DNA from: Pilaira anomala
Lineage: Eukaryota; Mucoromycota; Mucoromycetes; Mucorales; Mucoraceae
Assembly (NCBI GenBank): GCA_025716855.1
Contig: JAIXMQ010000051.1
Coordinates: forward strand, 1 to 64,000
Length of the DNA stretch: 64,000 bases
Direction of reading: 5' to 3'
Below the pieces are notes generated by a model. It saw only the letters and a list, made by a program, of their open reading frames with translations. It ran no database searches and had not been told where the DNA came from. Position 1 is the first letter of the stretch; each line of letters opens with the position of its first letter. Shown one piece after another: positions 1 to 10,998 of the stretch. A program made the position numbers and the translations under genes.

Positions 1-1148
1 CATCTCATTATCAGACATGCTTATTAAAAAAAAAAAAATTGATAGAACCTGCAACGAATTATCCCACCGCGACTTCTCTTATTACTTGATTTGACGTGAC
101 TTGATAAAAAACGGATTTGATGTAAAAGCTTAAACTGGAATCAGCTCAGAGAGATGGGAATTTATCTTATATATTACTGTTATTCTCTGTTTAAAAACAA
201 ATTCAAATGAGCACTCTATGTATATGTAGCATTTATATTTCTTTTTAGCAGTTTTAACCAATGTAGTTGTGATAAAAGCAAAAAAAAAAAAAAGGAGGTT
301 TGATATTAAATTAAGGGTAGAGATACTCTTGCTAGAAACATGTGTTTAAATCAATCTTTCTAGGCTTGTCCATACATTCAGCAGTTCAAAGACTACACCC
401 ATTATCTGCACCGACTATAAGGTTAGTAATTGAAGACACCTCAAGTACGGAGAGCAATAAATAAAAACACCCTGTATAAAAATATTAAAATAAATCTTCA
501 TCATAATGACTTTTTATGTATGTATTTTAAAGTCTAACCGTTTTAAAAATGGGTAACTCAATAAACCTTTTTTTTTTTTTAATACAATGAGTCAAGAATA
601 ATACAAAGTGCTGTCGTATGCAACAAATTTTACATGTGAAATCATAAAAAAAAAGGAACTTTTGTTCTAAACAAGTGATCTTTTTTTTTCGGTTAAATGG
701 TAGAAGATTGCTGATAAATTTGACTATTAAATATATATATATATATATATATAACACATCCATTCAAGTCTTTTGGTAACTATAGAATTATACTTTGAAA
801 GTAATGCCAGTATATCTTATAAAAAAACAGGAACACGTTACTGGATTTTTTGAACCATTTCTCTGTTTTAGATGTTATTTTTGCAATATTTGTGAATGTG
901 AATGCATTTACGCATTCGATATTTATAAATACATAACCAATCCTGACTTTGCTAAAGAGTGTATTAGTCTTCTTTGTATAGTTGCCTTTCATGGGTCAAA
1001 GATACTACCTTCTCTTATCTTCTATCTGAGATTAAACAGATCCGCAATATACAGTAGCTAAAAAAAAAATCCATGAAACAAATTTTTTTTCTCTCTTTCT
1101 CTTTCTTTTTTTTTTTTTATATATTTTCATTTATTTCTTACTTGGTCG
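1..1148. other. Intergenic, no supported gene
   Basis: AT-rich sequence with A/T runs and a TA microsatellite near 730-752. Open frames here (for example 527-763 and 795-1061) have biased, low-complexity translations with no recognisable domain and overlap each other on opposite strands. I see no RNA gene. Confidence 0.5.
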
Positions 1149-1250
1149 ATGAGTTACGCTGCGAATTGGTGGAAAGACTTTGCGTAAGTTCAGTTGCAAC
1201 CCTTTTTCTTTTTCTTTTTTTTTTTTTTTTTTTTTTGTAGCATTTGTTAA
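1149..1250 (+). promoter_or_regulatory. Candidate spliced upstream ORF in the 5' leader of the NAD+ carrier gene
   Basis: An ATG at 1149 opens a frame beginning MSYAANWWKDFA. A good donor (GTAAGT at 1184) and a pyrimidine-rich acceptor ending at 1240 would remove a 57-bp leader intron. After splicing the frame reads two more codons and stops at 1248-1250, only 11 nt before the carrier ATG at 1262. Unspliced, it stops at 1185-1187. Either way it cannot join the carrier frame, so it looks like a uORF rather than a first coding exon. Seen directly: ATG, splice signals and stops. Inferred: that the leader is transcribed and spliced. Confidence 0.4.
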
Positions 1251-1261
1251 TTTATATTTAA

Positions 1262-2160
1262 ATGAACAGACAAACTCATGAAAATCTTAAACATTCCATT
1301 GCTGGTGCTGGCGCTGGTATTATATCCTCGGTAGTTACTTGTCCACTTGATGTTGTGAAGACTAGATTACAAAACCAAGGTAGACAGGAAGCTGGTACTA
1401 TTGAATATAGAGGTACACTAGGTAAAGTATTTAACTCTTTGTGAGATTATTATGCAATACTAAAACCTAAAAAATAATAGGTACACTGAGAAGAATTAAA
1501 CTTGAAGAAGGTTTTCGTGGATTATATAGAGGATTAGGACCTACAGTAATTGGATATTTACCTACATGGGCAATTTATTTTACTGTTTATGATTATTGTA
1601 AAATAGCGTGGGCAAAAGACTTGGGTAAGAAAAGAAAAAGAAAAAAAAAAAAAAAAAAAAAGAGAGAAAATAGAGTTTACAGTAACTAAAAACAACATTT
1701 AGGTCACCCAGGAAATGATTGGAGGTTACATATTGCATCCGCTATGACTGCAGGTATGGCATCCACTACACTTACTAACCCAGTGTGGGTCATCAAGACT
1801 AGATTTATGGTATATATATAAATAAAAAAGGATTTATATAAAAATGACTAATTCCGTTCTCTTTACTAGTCACAAAGCAAAAGATCATTACACCGATACA
1901 ATAATATCTTTGACGCATTTACAACAATTGCTAAAAATGAAGGCATTCGAGGTTTTTATAAAGGCTTGGGTCCATCATTAATTGGTGTAAGCCATGTAGC
2001 GATTCATTTCCCTCTTTATGAGAAATTAAAATCATTATTGGCTGAGGGTTATATTCAATCAGATACAGTCAACATTTTGTTAGCTTCAGCGATTTCTAAA
2101 ATGGTAGCTAGTACTGCTACCTACCCACATGAAGTAAGTTCATTATTCAAAAGTAATCAT

Positions 2161-2228
<68 letters not shown>

Positions 2229-2471
2229 CCCTCTCCCTAACAAGCATTATTTTTTAAGGTGATTCGTACAAGATTACAAAATCAATTTGTAAAACCTTAT
2301 AAATATAAAGGAATATTTCATGCAATCAAAGTCATTTCTTATGAAGAAAGTATTCGTGGGTTCTATAAAGGCATTTCAACAAACCTTTTACGCACCGTAC
2401 CTTCTTCTGCTATTACTATTCTCACTTATGAATTAATCGTTAGAAAATTGGATCATTTAAAGGATTTTTAA
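1262..2471 (+). CDS. YIA6: Mitochondrial carrier, NAD+ transporter type (Yia6/Ndt1-like)
   Basis: Five exons: 1262-1421, 1481-1624, 1703-1809, 1870-2133, 2259-2471, giving 295 residues. It is a member of the SLC25 six-helix carrier family of the mitochondrial inner membrane. Three repeats carry the P-x-[DE]-x-x-[KR] signature: CPLDVVKTRLQ, NPVWVIKTRF and YPHEVIRTRLQ. The deviant second-repeat signature PVWVIK is characteristic of the Yia6/Yea6/Rim2 nucleotide-carrier group, which imports NAD+ or pyrimidine nucleotides. Substrate choice within that group is inferred. It lacks the long N-terminal extension of yeast Yia6. The start is the only in-frame Met before the first helix. Exon 1 could instead end a few bases earlier at a second in-frame GT. 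Intron 4 contains a pure A run of about 63 nt. Confidence 0.85.
2163..2225 (+). repeat. Homopolymer A run of about 63 nt in intron 4 of the carrier gene
   Basis: An uninterrupted poly(A) tract fills more than half of the 125-bp intron between the fourth and fifth exons. It ends about 33 bp before the AAG acceptor at 2258. The exact length may be unreliable in an assembly. Confidence 0.9.
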
Positions 2472-3267
2472 ATTATTTATTTTTTTGTATACAACTTATA
2501 CCCTTTCTCTTCTCATACAATCAATTGAGAAAATCCCTAAAAATATTTAACCTTTTATTTTTATTTTTTTATCATACCAAAATAAAAAAAAAAAAAAACA
2601 ATTTGACTTTAATATTTTGCCCACGATTCGTTACGTAATTTCTCTCTCATTCTAAAAAAAAAACTCTGACGTACGTTATGAAAAATGACGCCAAAAACTC
2701 CATTGTTTCTTTCTCTCATTGCTGGTCGGTGCACAATAAATGCCAAACATTACTAAAACTCTTGAATTAAAAATGGGAAATCGTTTAGCAGCAAGAAGGA
2801 GGCTGGAATTTAATTGTTACTGCAGTTTATCTATTCCCAAATATGGGAAAACTTTTTTTTAATGGAAAACGCATTTGTAAAAATTGAGGAAGAAATATGC
2901 AGGGTCCTTTTCTTTAACATAAGATCAGTAACGGATGAAAAAGATATTAAAAGTATTTTGTTAATAGCTTCAAATATGTGCTATACATTTTCTGTAAAGT
3001 TATTCAAACATAGTTTTTCTCACGACTTTATTTATCGTGCGAAAAAATAATTACTTCTTATAGGAAAAAACAAACAATTGAAAAAGAAGTCTATTTTTGT
3101 TTTAATGGTAAAGGATATATTAAATAGTAAAAAGTTTATTAGAAACAGAAAGAAAAAAAAAAAAAAAAAAGACAACAGTCCTGCTGTTCTTTTTTTTTTT
3201 TTTTTTTGAAAAAAAAGAAATTAAAAAGATTAAGTAAAAAGTTTTTGTAATTTAGAAAAAAGAGATT
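2472..3267. other. Intergenic between convergent carrier and peptide transporter genes
   Basis: Contains the 3' flanks of both convergent genes and several A/T runs. A 78-codon frame at 2814-3050 on the plus strand has no recognisable domain, and I do not call it a gene. Confidence 0.5.
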
Positions 3268-5002
3268 TTAAGCTGCACTCTTTTCGACTTCATAGTCAAT
3301 AACAGCAGTCTTGGCATTGTTACCACGACCAATAGCATCTTCCTCAGCATCATGAGCATCGTTCTTGTGATGACAAACATAGACCAAGATAGTACAACAG
3401 AAACAAGCAATAGAGATACCAGCGTACATCCACATAACTTTAGGATCAACTGCAACAGAGACCAAAGCGAAACCAAGAACGGAAGCAAGACAATTGGTGA
3501 ACAAGAAAAGTGCCATAACAATAGACTTCATGGATTCAGGTGCCTTCTTGTAAGCATATTCAAGACCGGTAATGGAGGCGAAAATTTCAGAGAAGGCAGT
3601 AAAGATATAAGAAGGAATTTGGTAAGCAGCAGAAATAGGATAAGGTTCCTTGTTGGCATAAATCATAGATTGAACACCAGCAGAGTAAGCCATAGCACAA
3701 GAAGCAAAGAAGAAACCAAGTGTAATACGGAAAATAGGACGCATTGGGAGACCCATCTTACGAAGGAAAGGATAACCGAAACGATCCATCAAAGGAATAG
3801 TGATAATTAAGACAAGAGGATCAATGTTTTGCATAATATCGTTGGGAACACTACCAGTCCACATAGTAGAAGCTTGAGAGATAAGATTGTTGGTCATTTG
3901 AGAGTAACAGAGCCAGTAAATAGGGAACCAACAGAATACAATACAAGCTTTAAGAGCACGCTTTAATTCATCAACAAAGATATCATCCCAAGTAGCAAGT
4001 TTAGCTAATTCAGGGTATTCAATTGCAAGGTTAGAAGGCTTACAGGCTTCCATACCACCCTTCACCTTTCTACTATACCAGAAGAGTCTACCAGCTTCAA
4101 CAAAGACAGAACCACGAGGAGGGTTTTGAACATAACGCTTACGACCAAGAACAAGTACGAGGATACCAGGAATAAACATCAATGTAGGTAAAAGATAAGC
4201 AGGCCAGAAACCAACATGCTTTTCTAATTCAGTTGTAGCAATAGCAGAGAGAGAACCAACATTAATACCCCAGTAGAAGTAAGTAAAGATCTTTTGGTAA
4301 GTAGCTTGAGGAGTTACGATCACACGTTCACCTTTTTTGGTAGTGGTAACGTAAGCAGATCGACTGGTATATTGTTCAGCAACAAGAGGAGAAACGTTAG
4401 ATTTGATACCACCTGTACCGAAACCGATAATAATAATAGCAACAATGAAACCGGGGAAAGCAGCACCACTTTCAATACCCATTGGAGAAGCAGTGGCAGT
4501 CAAGATGATTAAACCACAGAAATAGATAATAGAGAACATAAGAATAGAACGGTATTTACCGAGATATTGATCAGCAATAATAGCACCAATGATGGGAGTA
4601 ATGTAACACCAAAATTGGAAAAAGGTAGTTAAGGCAGTAGCAGTTTGTTGACCTTTACCCATAGCACCAGCTTGTTCAGCAGGGTCTAAATAAAAAAAGA
4701 AAAATTAATTATTATTATTATTTTTTTAAAAATGAAATCAGATTAGATCACTTACAGCTTGGAGGAGCAGGATGTTGAATATAATTTTGGAAAGGACCAC
4801 TAAGACCATAGTAAGTAAAACGTTCACAGAACTCAATGACGATAACAAGATAAGCAGAAGCAGGAAGCTTATCACTGATTTCACGAAGTTCTAAACGATC
4901 TTGTTCTGTGGGTTCAGGTCCAGGAGAGAATTCATCCTCATGAAAGTCTGTTTCCTTAAAAGAATGTTGAGATATTTTGTCGAGTTCTTGTTTCTCAGAC
5001 AT
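3268..5002 (-). CDS. PTR2: Proton-coupled oligopeptide transporter (POT/PTR2 family)
   Basis: Two exons on the minus strand, 4756-5002 and 3268-4685, give 554 residues, the usual size for fungal PTR2. It imports di- and tripeptides with protons at the plasma membrane. Diagnostic motifs are the POT helix-1 signature EFCERFTYYG, the family signature ADQYLGKYR and the second signature FYWGINVGSL. About twelve hydrophobic segments follow the acidic cytosolic N-terminus. The single 70-bp intron (donor GTAAGTG) splits the protein just after helix 1, and the splice restores a tyrosine (APPS-Y-PAEQ). The start is the first Met upstream of the POT signature. The C-terminus is short and charged. Function is firm at family level; peptide specificity is inferred. 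Confidence 0.93.
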
Positions 5003-8000
5003 TCTATATGTTTAAATATATACAGAAAAAAGAAAAAAGAGAAATATTAAAATGTTGGATCTGGAAAATATATCCTCTTTTATAGATAAAAAAAAAAAAA
5101 AAATTTTATATAAGGTGTTTAATATCCGTAAACATTGTTACGCCAAAAAAAAACAACTAATCAAGGTAAATATAACTCAGTTTGAACGAATAACTTTTTC
5201 AAACAATGCCAGACCAATCATTTTGTGTTACCCGTTATTTTCAATAATTTTGCCATATGATCCCTCTTTTTTTTTCCTTCCTGGGTTCTAATTCACCTTT
5301 TTACAAAAGAGATTATCATCTTAAAAATAAAGGTACGGCATTCTTTTCGTAAAAAAAAAAAAAAAAATAAAGTAAATAAAAAAAAGATATATCTTTTTAA
5401 AAAAAAAAAAAAAAGGGTATATTTTTACATAAAATGTCTATATTAGAATAATTACTTCATCTTTGTGCTTTTCTCTTGTTTCTTTGTGTTCTTTTTTTTT
5501 TTTTTTTAATACATTTCTCCAAATATGAATCTTTTTATTCTAACTGGACACATGGCGAGCTTTTTCAGTATAACTCCGGTCTTCCAATTATTTGTTCTCA
5601 CGCTTGGATCCGGTAGTATATTGTGCCCTTTATAAAACTTTGTAACCATGGAATCCTCAACATTTTTATGGTAAAAGATGTCACATGTGATGCATAATGC
5701 GCATATACAGTATACAAAAAAAAAAGAGGACAGTGGCCGGTTTACTTTTATCATTTCTCAATTCAATTCGGTCCAAAAAAGCAAAAACTGATCTGTTATC
5801 AGACCCTTTTTTTGATTCGACCCAACTTTTTTTTTTTTTTTTTTTAATTCGGTTCTAGTATTTGCCGTACTTCTTTTTATAAAACGATTTATTCACCACC
5901 AAGTGGTAAAAATGCAAACATTTGTACTTCTTTGTGTTACAACCAGGTAGTATTTTTTTTTTTTTTTTTTAATGTTATCTTTGTAAATCATTCCATTTTT
6001 TTTTTCTTTTTTTTTAATTATAAAAGACTAGAATAATTTGATTTCTTAATAATCTAATGTAAAAAATCTAGGTATTTTAAAAAAAAATTCCATTTTCAGT
6101 ACTAGCTTTGTTAATCAATTTTGTTTGATAGGTTTCTTTTAAATATAAAAATTGATTGCTTACCGAGTAAAAATCGAATGACAGCAAATATCTGAGAAAG
6201 AATTCTCTCGACCAGTCTTTTCTGGTTATTTTTTATGACTCAATTATTTTAAAATAAAAAATTCAAAAAGTATACAATTATCACCATTGAAAGAAGCCCT
6301 TTTTCTTTTGCATTATACATAACAGGTAAAAAGGCAATGATCTTTCATCATAAAAAAAAATCGAATAAGGGTCTTTTTTAAAGTTTTTTTTTTTGAGCAA
6401 ATGTATATTTTATCCCTCCTATTTATATTTACCAAATATGCGTAATATGCTAACAACATGCAATTCATGTAATATAAGGTAATGTTTTGAAATGTGTGCG
6501 AAAAAAATAATAATATATTTTCTGTGCTTTTTATTTTTATCTGTTTCATCTGATGGGCATTGATTATGTATTTTAAACGAAAAAGTTTAACCCCAAGTTT
6601 TTCTAAATTCAGTTTGCTTCATTGAACCCCTATTTATATCATTCGTGATCTTTTAAATGTGATTAAAAACTATATGTATTAAATGAAAAGTATTTGCATA
6701 AATGATACATATGACGTTATTTGATGTGATAAAATAATAATAACAAACTAGCATGAGTTTTCAACAAAGTTGCTAGTATAAATACACTGCCCCGCCTACG
6801 TGTTTACAAAAAAAAAACTGAAGTTGTTTCCATGGAGACAAGGGGTGAGGTCCCTTTTTTTTCATTTAAAATTATCAAAATCCATTCCATTTTTATTTTT
6901 TGTTTTTATTTAGGTAAGTCGTCTTACAAATCATCTTGAAAAAAAAAACAAGAAAAATATAGCAAACACAAAAAAAAAATAGCACGCCTTTCAACCAAAC
7001 TTAAATTCTAATCTTCTTTTTTTTTAAGTTAGAAATAAAGTTTTATCGAAATTTGTCATACAACAATCATCGTTTATTAAAACTAAAAAGAAAAGAGAAT
7101 CACGGGTAGTGTTCTTTTTACCCAGGGTAGGGTGGGAAAAATTGTAGTATATAATTACTGCTTATAGTAATTGTAAAGGAAGAAGCCCTTTCTTCTAATC
7201 GGTATCTCCCGTGTGTAGCATAACATCATTGTTGACTTCGAAAATATAGATAGAAAATCGTTTTACAGTCAAAATGCAGCGGTTTTTTAAAACAAAAGGG
7301 CGGGCCATTTTACGTAATATTTGTATTATAAAAAAGCCGCAACACTTTAGTTTTAAAAAACCCATAAACTTTTTTATTGGAACATATGACTTATTTACTG
7401 AATACAGAAAAATTCATCTTTTAATAGATGCTGCCAAATCATAATCGTTGCTTATTCGCAATTTGTAATTGATTGGATCTTTTTGTCCTCAGATTATAAC
7501 ACCTAGCCTGCCCATATACTTAACTTCTTCCCAATTTGTTCGAGCTTAAAAAGAGAAGTGTGATACATGACTAAAAAAGTGCTTCTACTTTATATTTATG
7601 GTATTTACCAAGATATCATGTATTTATTAAAAAATAACTCCTACATTGAAATGCCTCGGTAAACACGCACTATATATCACTATACTGTAAGTAATTGTTC
7701 ATGCACATTGAAAAGGGTGATTTATAAAAAAAAACAATGTGCTGATTATATTTACGATTTTTAAATCGTTATTCTAAACGAGATTTTGCCTTACTCATCT
7801 TATTTATTATGTTATTTTTGACATTTAAATAAAATACAAAAAAAAAAATTGCTACTTGACAGTTTCAGTTTTTTCAGTATATGTCATCATGTATTCATTT
7901 CTAGTTAGAAACAGTATTATTTTCTTAATCTTTTAAAAGTACTCGCTATATCGAACAATAAACATGTTGAATGATAATTTTCTTGGAACAAGAGCTACTT

Positions 8001-8548
8001 TTTGAGATGTTCGGGGTCAATTGGTCTTACAAGTTACCTTAATAACTCATATTCACAGATATTACATTGATTATCTACTATTCATAGCAACATTGCCGTT
8101 ATTTAATTTAATAACCAATCCAAGAAAAATACTCGTTTCATTTCAGTATATACATTTTTCAATCTGCCAGAACTTTCACAAATGCTTACGAGGTAATTTG
8201 TATAAAGTTACCTGTATGATGAGAGAGGCAATGTTTTGAAAGAAAAACAACTGTTTTTACAAAAACATGTAGTCGCGCATTTTTGTTATACTTTTAAAAG
8301 AACTATAATGCCTACGCATAGCATGTATTGGCTTACAAGAACAATAAAAACAATCATTAAAACCATTGAAAGAAGAGAGGGAAAAATCTTATAGTCTTAC
8401 TTTAAAATATTAATCATAATAGGTATAATGGGATTATTTGAAAAAAAAAAGGAGAAAGAGATAACTGTTTTGTTATGAAGCAAATTACTTGGTATATATA
8501 TAATATGAAACACCAATCACTTACACGTTTTGGCTTTTCTTTGGAGAA
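5003..8548. other. Long intergenic stretch without a supported gene
   Basis: About 3.5 kb of AT-rich DNA upstream of the peptide transporter. Scanning both strands shows only short, low-complexity frames and many A/T runs of 8-16 nt. No tRNA, 5S rRNA or transposon signature is visible. The proximal part, roughly 5003-5500, presumably holds the transporter promoter. Confidence 0.5.
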
Positions 8549-8698
8549 CTAGCTTATTAAGCCCACTGCTATCCCAGTCAAAGTCAAAAAGTGTTCTCTG
8601 GAATAATCATGCATAAACTTTTTGGCTTCAACCATATTTAAATATGTGGTGTGTTGCTTTCTTCCAAATGCTTCTTGATATGTACTTGGCAAGATCTT
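8549..8698 (-). pseudogene. Short coding-like relic, unknown family
   Basis: A 50-codon open frame on the minus strand ends at TAG 8549-8551. It has normal amino-acid composition with charged residues and a hydrophobic tail ending TGIAVGLIS, unlike the lysine/phenylalanine-rich noise frames nearby. It begins right after an in-frame TAA and has no start codon at its left end, so it is either a terminal exon or a remnant. I do not recognise the family. Confidence 0.25.
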
Positions 8699-8945
8699 TT
8701 ACAGCTCTTGTTCTTGAATATTTTTTCACAAATGCTACTATTATTGTAAAGGGATATTAGACCATTTTATGCTCAAAAGCTAAACCAAACCTTATAGCTT
8801 TCCTACTAAAGGATATCTTAGAGGGAAAAGAATCGTTTTATTTATTAAAGTGGGCTGTGCCTTATTTATAATAATTGAGGTACGACATATACTGTTAAAG
8901 TGCTCAATGACTGCTATACCACACTACATTCCAAACTGGTGTCAT

Positions 8946-9176
8946 CTACATTAACCGGTAAATGTTGTGCAAGCAACATTTTAGTTTCCGTATATGCTGT
9001 CCTGGCACAGAAGAACTACGACATACGGGCCAAGAAGGCGACAACAAACCCTTAAACAAGTGTCTTACATGGTCAACATGCCCTTCAATGACGACACTGC
9101 TGCCTGTCATCAAGCAAAGGTAGCATATGTTTTTTCCTAAGATCTTATTTTTCTTAGGTTGGCAAAAGTCTATCAT
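8946..9176 (-). pseudogene. GC-richer open frame, possible mobile-element relic
   Basis: A 76-codon minus-strand frame sits in a patch with visibly more G and C than its surroundings, roughly 8990-9110. Part of it (SSVVIEGHVDHVRHLF) loosely recalls the region just after the catalytic aspartates of reverse transcriptases, where an aromatic-DD motif would precede. No such motif is present, so this is only a weak hint. It could equally be chance. Confidence 0.2.
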
Positions 9177-9760
9177 TATTGAGAGATCTCGCTGGGGGAA
9201 ATATTATCGCCTGTGTAGCCCTGAACATTATCCTCTTCTTCAATCACTTCAGTCACTTCCGCATCTTCTTCAACCACTTCGAGGACTTCTATCTCTTCTT
9301 CTTCTTCGGCCGTTTGTAAAGACTCTTCTGTTAATGAAATAATATTATTAGTTTGTCACAAACATCGAATTTGCGCTATAACATCACGAACCTTCAACCA
9401 TCATGGAGATCAAAGCATCCATCCTTCTTTTCTCAGAGAGTAATTTCATTGCCTTTTTCTTAAGGTATCCTGCTTATTCCTGTATATTTTGTACTCTACT
9501 ATATACTCATCGAAGTCATCCTTGTGTACGGCTGCCTTTTCAAGTGAGCCGTACTTTTTTTTTTAGAACAATTTCTACGGATTTGAGGTCATCATTCTCT
9601 TCTTCCAACTTGCTTCCGACAATTTTTTGATATTTCTCTTTTGATAGATGGTAATAAAGCTTCGCGACTGAGGAGTATATGGCTTCTATGTACATATTGG
9701 TTGGTGACTTCCAAATTGTTAAATGCATCATCTTGAATTATTTTTATCACATTCAAGCTA
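9176..9760 (-). pseudogene. Frame-broken charged/coiled-coil coding region
   Basis: Minus-strand coding-like sequence runs continuously but changes frame three times: near 9680, at a 10-nt A run (9555-9564, read on the minus strand), and near 9465-9470. The pieces are Lys/Glu-rich and heptad-like. They end, after a clean 64-bp intron (9328-9391), in a strongly acidic exon at 9176-9327 rich in Glu/Val, with a stop at 9176-9178. The splice gives a smooth join (VE-EES). I do not recognise the family. The breaks are either true decay or homopolymer errors in the assembly; the A-run position of one break fits both. An 8-bp inverted repeat (GTACGGCT) lies at 9526-9554. Confidence 0.4.
9526..9554. 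repeat. Perfect 8-bp inverted repeat
   Basis: GTACGGCT at 9526-9533 and AGCCGTAC at 9547-9554 are separated by 13 nt. They lie next to the 10-nt T run where the minus-strand reading frame breaks. Confidence 0.7.
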
Positions 9761-10692
9761 CTGAAGGGATTTATGATACAGTCACTGGCTTTATGATATA
9801 TATATATATATATATATATATATTACCACTTACAACATATAATATGTGTACATTTTCTTGATACAATCTCTTGTCTGAATATAGGAGTGATAGTCAAACA
9901 AGAGATTAAATGGTAGCGGCAGGAATGATCCATGTTTCAAATATAATAAAAATGAAAGATAAATAAAATGAAAGAAAAAAAAAGGGAACCAATAGCATAC
10001 CTACAATATAATATTGCTTTTTTATATTGAATTAGAATAATTAGGATTGTTTCTACATACACTGTGTAAGTTCATTTATGTTAGAAATAGCTCAGGATGT
10101 ATTTTATTGTTGGTTTTCCGAAACTCTGAAATAAATAATATGTTTTTTTTTTCTCTAAATGTGATATATCAATCACACTTACATACATACAAAAAATAAG
10201 AAAGAAATAAATGGGTTATTCTTATTACATAAACATCTCAAACAGGGTGCCTCTCGTATAATTTCCCAATTATGAGAGAAGCCGTGTAAGCAATAAGTAT
10301 AAGTAGACGGTCTTTGTTTAGATTTATGTACAGTGAGTAGTCTTATAATGTGGCCTAATGTATCTTATACAATTGTAATTTTATATCTAAACTAATGTGG
10401 TATGTAGCAGCTTATTTAAATTTAACCGTGACATATGGAACTAAAAGACACTACTATTTGCTTGCTTTCTGTGCCCTGAAACCAGATCGCTATTGTTACC
10501 AATATCACTATTAACTATATTTTTTTATTTTTCTTCTAAGAATAAGATTAATTCCAAAAATTCAAATCAGTTAAGATCATCTTTTACTACTCGTATAAAT
10601 CCAGTCTATTAAAATAACTCTGACACATACAATACGCTGTTAATAATATGTCGTACAAGAAATAAAAATTAAGTAAAAAAGCAAAAAGAAAT
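9761..10692. other. Intergenic, no supported gene
   Basis: AT-rich. Contains a TA microsatellite (about 9797-9822). No gene-like frame is seen up to the tRNA. The last bases provide the T-run terminator of the minus-strand tRNA. Confidence 0.5.
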
Positions 10693-10766
10693 CGCTCCCG
10701 GGTGGGCTTGAACCACCAACCTCCTGATTAACAGTCAGACGCGCTAGCCAATTGCGCCACGGAAGC
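10693..10766 (-). tRNA. tRNA-Asn(GTT): tRNA-Asn (anticodon GTT)
   Basis: The 74-nt minus-strand sequence folds as a complete cloverleaf without intron. The acceptor arm GCTTCCG pairs with CGGGAGC (one G-T pair), followed by discriminator G. The anticodon loop CTGTTAA, closed by CTGACTGTTAATCAG, gives GTT. The T arm contains GGTTCAAGCC (B box), and the D arm contains TGGCGCAATTGG (A box). Downstream on the minus strand, T runs within about 10684-10690 serve as a Pol III terminator. The CCA end is not encoded, as expected in eukaryotes. Confidence 0.96.
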
Positions 10767-10822
10767 TGCTTATGCTACGTTTTTTAAAAGTAAATATATA
10801 TATTATATGCACTATAAAAAAT

Positions 10823-10896
10823 CACGTGATATAAGCGTGATATGCACGTGATGTACGCTGCTTTAGAGCCGTAAATTAGAGGTTTTAAATCACGTG
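10823..10896. promoter_or_regulatory. Three CACGTG E-boxes between tRNA-Asn and SWI3
   Basis: CACGTG occurs at 10823-10828, 10845-10850 and 10891-10896. The flanks are ATCACGTGAT, GCACGTGAT and AATCACGTGC, so two of the three preserve the TCACGTG core. In fungi such sites bind bHLH factors of the Cbf1/Pho4 type. They lie in the 232-bp spacer between the divergent tRNA and the SWI3-like gene. Confidence 0.55.
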
Positions 10897-10933
10897 CATA
10901 GGTGACGAAAAAAAAAGGGCAAGGGCTTGTTTC

Positions 10934-10964
<31 letters not shown>

Positions 10965-10998
10965 TTTATTGATTCAGGTTACAAACGCGTTTATTAAA

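Noticed and set aside
795..1061. Plus-strand Cys/Ile-rich frame of 88 codons
   Set aside because: Low-complexity composition, a competing frame on the opposite strand, and no recognisable motif.
1149..1187. First coding exon of the NAD+ carrier
   Set aside because: After splicing, the frame stops before the carrier ATG, so it cannot extend the protein.
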